A DNA stretch of 64,000 nucleotides from assembly GCF_022682495.2 (NCBI RefSeq), contig NC_071393.1:96771010-96835009 (forward strand), written 5' to 3'. The notes under the pieces were generated by a model, which worked only from the letters and a program-made list of their open reading frames with translations, ran no database searches and had not been told where the DNA came from. Below, piece by piece: positions 61,524 to 64,000 of this stretch. The number at the start of each line of letters is the position of its first letter. The stretch's first letter is position 1. This DNA is from Desmodus rotundus (Eukaryota; Chordata; Mammalia; Chiroptera; Phyllostomidae). A program made the translations under genes and the position numbers.

Positions 61524-62300
61524 TAATTACATTTCTTTTTAAGTCTAGTTCTGGTAACCCTATTTACTCTCTTTCCTCAGACGTACATTTATCTGTTGGA
61601 TCTATGATCTTTTTTAAAAAACACAGTATTTATTGCACAGTGCACGTATTTGGTGATTCTTGACCATATGTGCATTTTTGCAGTTGTAATGTCTTGTTAC
61701 GCTGACGGCTGCCTCTGGTTGAGCTGTTTGCTTATAAGGAGGGGCAAAACAGCTGCTGGAACTTGTATTCCTTACTGTTTTGATGGGCAGGACCTGCTGC
61801 TGGGTGGGAACCTCAGCAGCTGGTCTTCTAGGCTTGGATGTTTTTCATTCCTCCCACACTCTGACAGCTACTCAGTACACGGCCCTTCTTCAGTAATCCA
61901 AGTACTTACGCCCAAAGCTCTTACCCGCAGAGTACACGGAGAAATGCAAGGCCCATAGGCCCGGCTGCTCCTGCTACAGCTCCCCTGTTAATCTCTACTG
62001 GGTACTTTTTTGTTTTCAACTTCCTCCCACCACCCCTAGACATGGAACACCTTGGTGTTGCTCCCTGTGTGCTCTCAGTCTCACTGAGATTCCTACACTT
62101 TTAGACCATAAAGAAAGCCCCTACTTGTTTTTGAACGTGTAGCTTGTCCTTCTATCATTTCTAAGATTGTGAGTAGGCTCAGTCTGGTTATATATGTATA
62201 TATATTTCTGTATTTTTCTGTATCTTACTCATCTATTATTGTATTAAAAACATATTTTAAGATATGCAAATATAAGGGTGTGTGTGTGTGTCCTAGCTGT
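61524..62300. other. L1-like antisense remainder, then unassigned with TG run
   Basis: Text resumes after the MITE ('GTTCTGGTAACCCTATTTAC', 'GTATTTATTGCACAGTGCAC') and becomes GC-richer to 62100. A TG run lies at 62279-62290. A 102-codon frame (61650-61958) lacks a domain. No gene. Confidence 0.45.
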
Positions 62301-62334
62301 GACTTCTGACAGGGTCCAGAGGTGATGACATTTT

Positions 62335-62703
62335 AATATCAAACGGTATACACTTATTGCCCAAATCTTGGTTCCTAAATACTATTATCCACTTTAGGTA
62401 AGGCTTCTTTGGAGAAATGACTGATTGTAGAACTGAGATGTGGACAGTAACATATAAGCCTGGATCATTTTTTGCTTCAGATAGTATGGAAGTGCCTTAA
62501 AAATGATGGGTTTATTAAAAACACACACACACACACCCCCCAGAGTCAGCTGAATAAGCTCCTATTGGCATTGGCCAAATCTGGGACAATTTGAACATCA
62601 AAATAAATCATGATATAATAAATAATAATTCATAGAATAAAACTAAATAAAATAAGAATCCATGCTGATATTAGAAAATGAATAAGTAAATAAATGGTGG
62701 AGT
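62335..62703 (+). mobile_element. old L1 3' UTR, sense (left of SINE)
   Basis: 'CAGAGTCAGCTGAATAAGCT', 'CTGGGACAATTTGAACATCA', 'AAATAAATCATGATATAATA' match the beginning of a long old-L1 3' UTR that continues after the SINE. (AC)8 at 62521-62536 is a local microsatellite. Confidence 0.75.
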
Positions 62704-62892
62704 CCCTGGCTGGCTGGCTCAGATGGCTGGAGTGCTGTCCCTATATGCCAAGGTTGTGGGTTCAGTCCCCAGTCAGAGCACGTACAAGAAGCAACCAATA
62801 AATGCATAAATAAGTAGAACAACAAATCAATGTTTCTCTCTCCCTTTCCTCTCCCTCTAAAATCAATAAATAAAAATTAAAAAAAAATAAAT
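62704..62892 (+). mobile_element. VES SINE, short form, sense
   Basis: 'TCCCTGGCTGGCTGGCTCAG', 'AAGGTTGTGGGTTCAGTCCC', 'CAGTCAGAGCACGTACAAGA', 'AGCAACCAATAAATGCATAA', CT-rich tail and an A-rich end. Short-type unit similar to 11874-11998 but with the 'GAAGCAACCAATAAATG' middle. Flanks AAATAAATGGTGG (62691-62703) and AAATAAATAGATGG look like an imperfect target duplication. Confidence 0.88.
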
Positions 62893-63654
62893 AGATGGAA
62901 GAGAAGAAAAAGTTCTTCCTTAGGGAGGACTTACAACTAATAAGTGAGGTAGGATTGTTGGAATCAGAAAATCACCATTTGGCAATCACCATAGTAATAA
63001 ATCTTTCAAATAAATACCCTCCGCAGATGCTAAAACAAGTGGGTAAAAATTTAGCAGGAAATGGGCTATTTGTATAGTGCTGAAGCATCTCCCCACAAGA
63101 TGCTTGTTAAAGGGAAAAGCACTTTACAGTGGAGAAAGCTGACAGGTCACCTCCTTAATCAGGTGATCAAAGTTAACGTCACCAGTGCTGTGACAAGGAG
63201 GCATCCTGTGTCTCCTAATTGGATAAGGACACAACACAGTCCCATCGCGTTTCTGACAAATCGGTGTAACCAAAATCTAATCATGAGGAAACATCAGACA
63301 AACCCAAAGTGAGTGACATTCGGCAAAATAACTGACCAATAATGTTAAAAAGCACCCAAATCATAACAGACAAGAAAAACAGTAAGAAAGTGCCCTAGAT
63401 TGAAGAAGACTAGAGAGACATGACAACTGCAGGGAGCGTGGGGTCCCAGACTGTGTCCTGGACCAGAAGAAACATTTCTTTCCCATTTGCTATAAAGGAC
63501 GTTGCTGGGACAATGGTGAAATGTCTATGGATTAAATAATAATATATCATTATTGGTTTTCCGATATGATTATTGTTATGTGAAAAGGCTTTTGTTTTTA
63601 CAGAAAGTACGTGAAGTATTTAGGGATAAACAAACCACACACACGCACAGATGA
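62893..63654 (+). mobile_element. old L1 3' UTR, sense (right of SINE)
   Basis: 'AAAAAGTTCTTCCTTAGGGA', 'GGCAATCACCATAGTAATAA', 'CATCTCCCCACAAGATGCTT', 'GACAGGTCACCTCCTTAATC', 'GTGATCAAAGTTAACGTCAC', 'GAAGACTAGAGAGACATGAC', 'TGCTATAAAGGACGTTGCTG', 'GTGAAGTATTTAGGGATAAA' follow the L1M 3' UTR to near its end. The frames at 62895-63077 and 63061-63312 are not genes. Confidence 0.88.
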
Positions 63655-64000
63655 ACATATTTTTATGTCATTAAGAACTTTGCCATGAATATTCATTGTA
63701 GGGCTGCTTAATACTCCACTGGCTGGGTAGATTGTAATTTACTTAGTTATAACCTTCATGTTGGACATTTCGGTATTTTCTAATTTCTCCCTATGATTAA
63801 AAAATAGGGAGAAATGAACACCCTTATATTTAATACTCTGTCCACTTTTCAGATTTTTTTCTTTGAATAAATCTGTAGAAGTGTTCATTACTGTCCAGGG
63901 GTATGTCCAAGGATTCTTCATACCTACTTCATTCATACAAATTGAAATAACCCAATCATGTTTATGCATATTCTCATTCAATTAAAAGTTTTGCTAATTT
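63655..64000 (-). mobile_element. old L1 3' region, antisense
   Basis: 'TTAAGAACTTTGCCATGAAT', 'GTTGGACATTTCGGTATTTT', 'GAAATGAACACCCTTATATT' recall the antisense L1M text at 40613-40844. A perfect local inverted repeat TTCTCCCTAT/ATAGGGAGAA lies near 63784-63813. Confidence 0.55.

Noticed and set aside
1..64000. CRISPR array, bacterial operon, phage or plasmid features
   Set aside because: No regularly spaced direct repeats, no long dense coding; the repeat content is purely mammalian.
1..64000. Helitron insertions typical of some vesper bats
   Set aside because: I saw no convincing TC-start, hairpin and CTRR end; cannot exclude diverged copies.

Overview
This is nuclear DNA from a placental mammal, almost certainly a bat. 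The marker is a set of twelve VES-type SINE units: tRNA-like head starting 'CCCTGGC', a box-B-like 'GGTTCGATTCC', then a pyrimidine-rich CTCTCT tail and an A-rich end. Older mammal-wide repeats (MIR, L2, MaLR/MLT1 LTRs, a MER20-like MITE, several ages of L1) agree. The mix of SINEs and half-LINEs suggests a yangochiropteran bat; I cannot name the family or species from this window.

No intact host gene is visible. No open frame has codon structure, motifs or splice context that would make it credible, and the longest (224 codons near 7.45-8.12 kb) runs into MIR-like and L1-like sequence. The only recognisable host-gene sequence is a dead processed copy of ribosomal protein S4 (19449-20211). 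The window reads as an intergenic or intronic repeat field.

Layout. 0-6 kb: LTR fragments, L1 3' ends, one SINE and antisense/sense old L1. 6-9.8 kb: mostly unassigned sequence with MIRs and a MER20-like MITE. 9.8-16.1 kb: antisense old L1, an inverted pair of ERVL-like LTRs, an L2 split by two later insertions, and many SINEs. 16-22.8 kb: LTR/MIR remnants, a candidate conserved noncoding block, the RPS4 retropseudogene, a 125-bp half-LINE tail and a G-rich unassigned stretch. 22.9-26.6 kb: a decayed endogenous retrovirus (LTR, internal, RT-domain remnant), itself split by another LTR that carries an L1 3' end. 27-33 kb: mostly unassigned, with a CpG-enriched kilobase at 27.9-29.3 kb. 33.5-42.7 kb: the most informative region, with three half-LINE (HAL1) copies including a full-length 1.9-kb one with a perfect 12-bp target duplication, and an L1 broken by an LTR and a HAL1. 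43-54 kb: SINEs, MaLR LTRs, MIRs, HAL1 tails and antisense L1. 54.6-64 kb: nested old L1 fragments, two MaLR LTRs, two SINEs and a TA-flanked MITE.

The strongest biology is the HAL1 family. These elements carry only an L1-type ORF1 (coiled coil plus RNA-binding C-terminal region) and a short 3' tail ending near AATCAATAAAATAT, with no ORF2, so they must borrow the reverse transcriptase of a full L1. At least six copies occur here on both strands, four with visible target duplications, and one has a 12-bp hairpin at its 3' junction that looks like a templated repair scar. Family names are from memory of the repeats, not from a search; element boundaries are usually good to 10-30 bp unless a target duplication fixes them.
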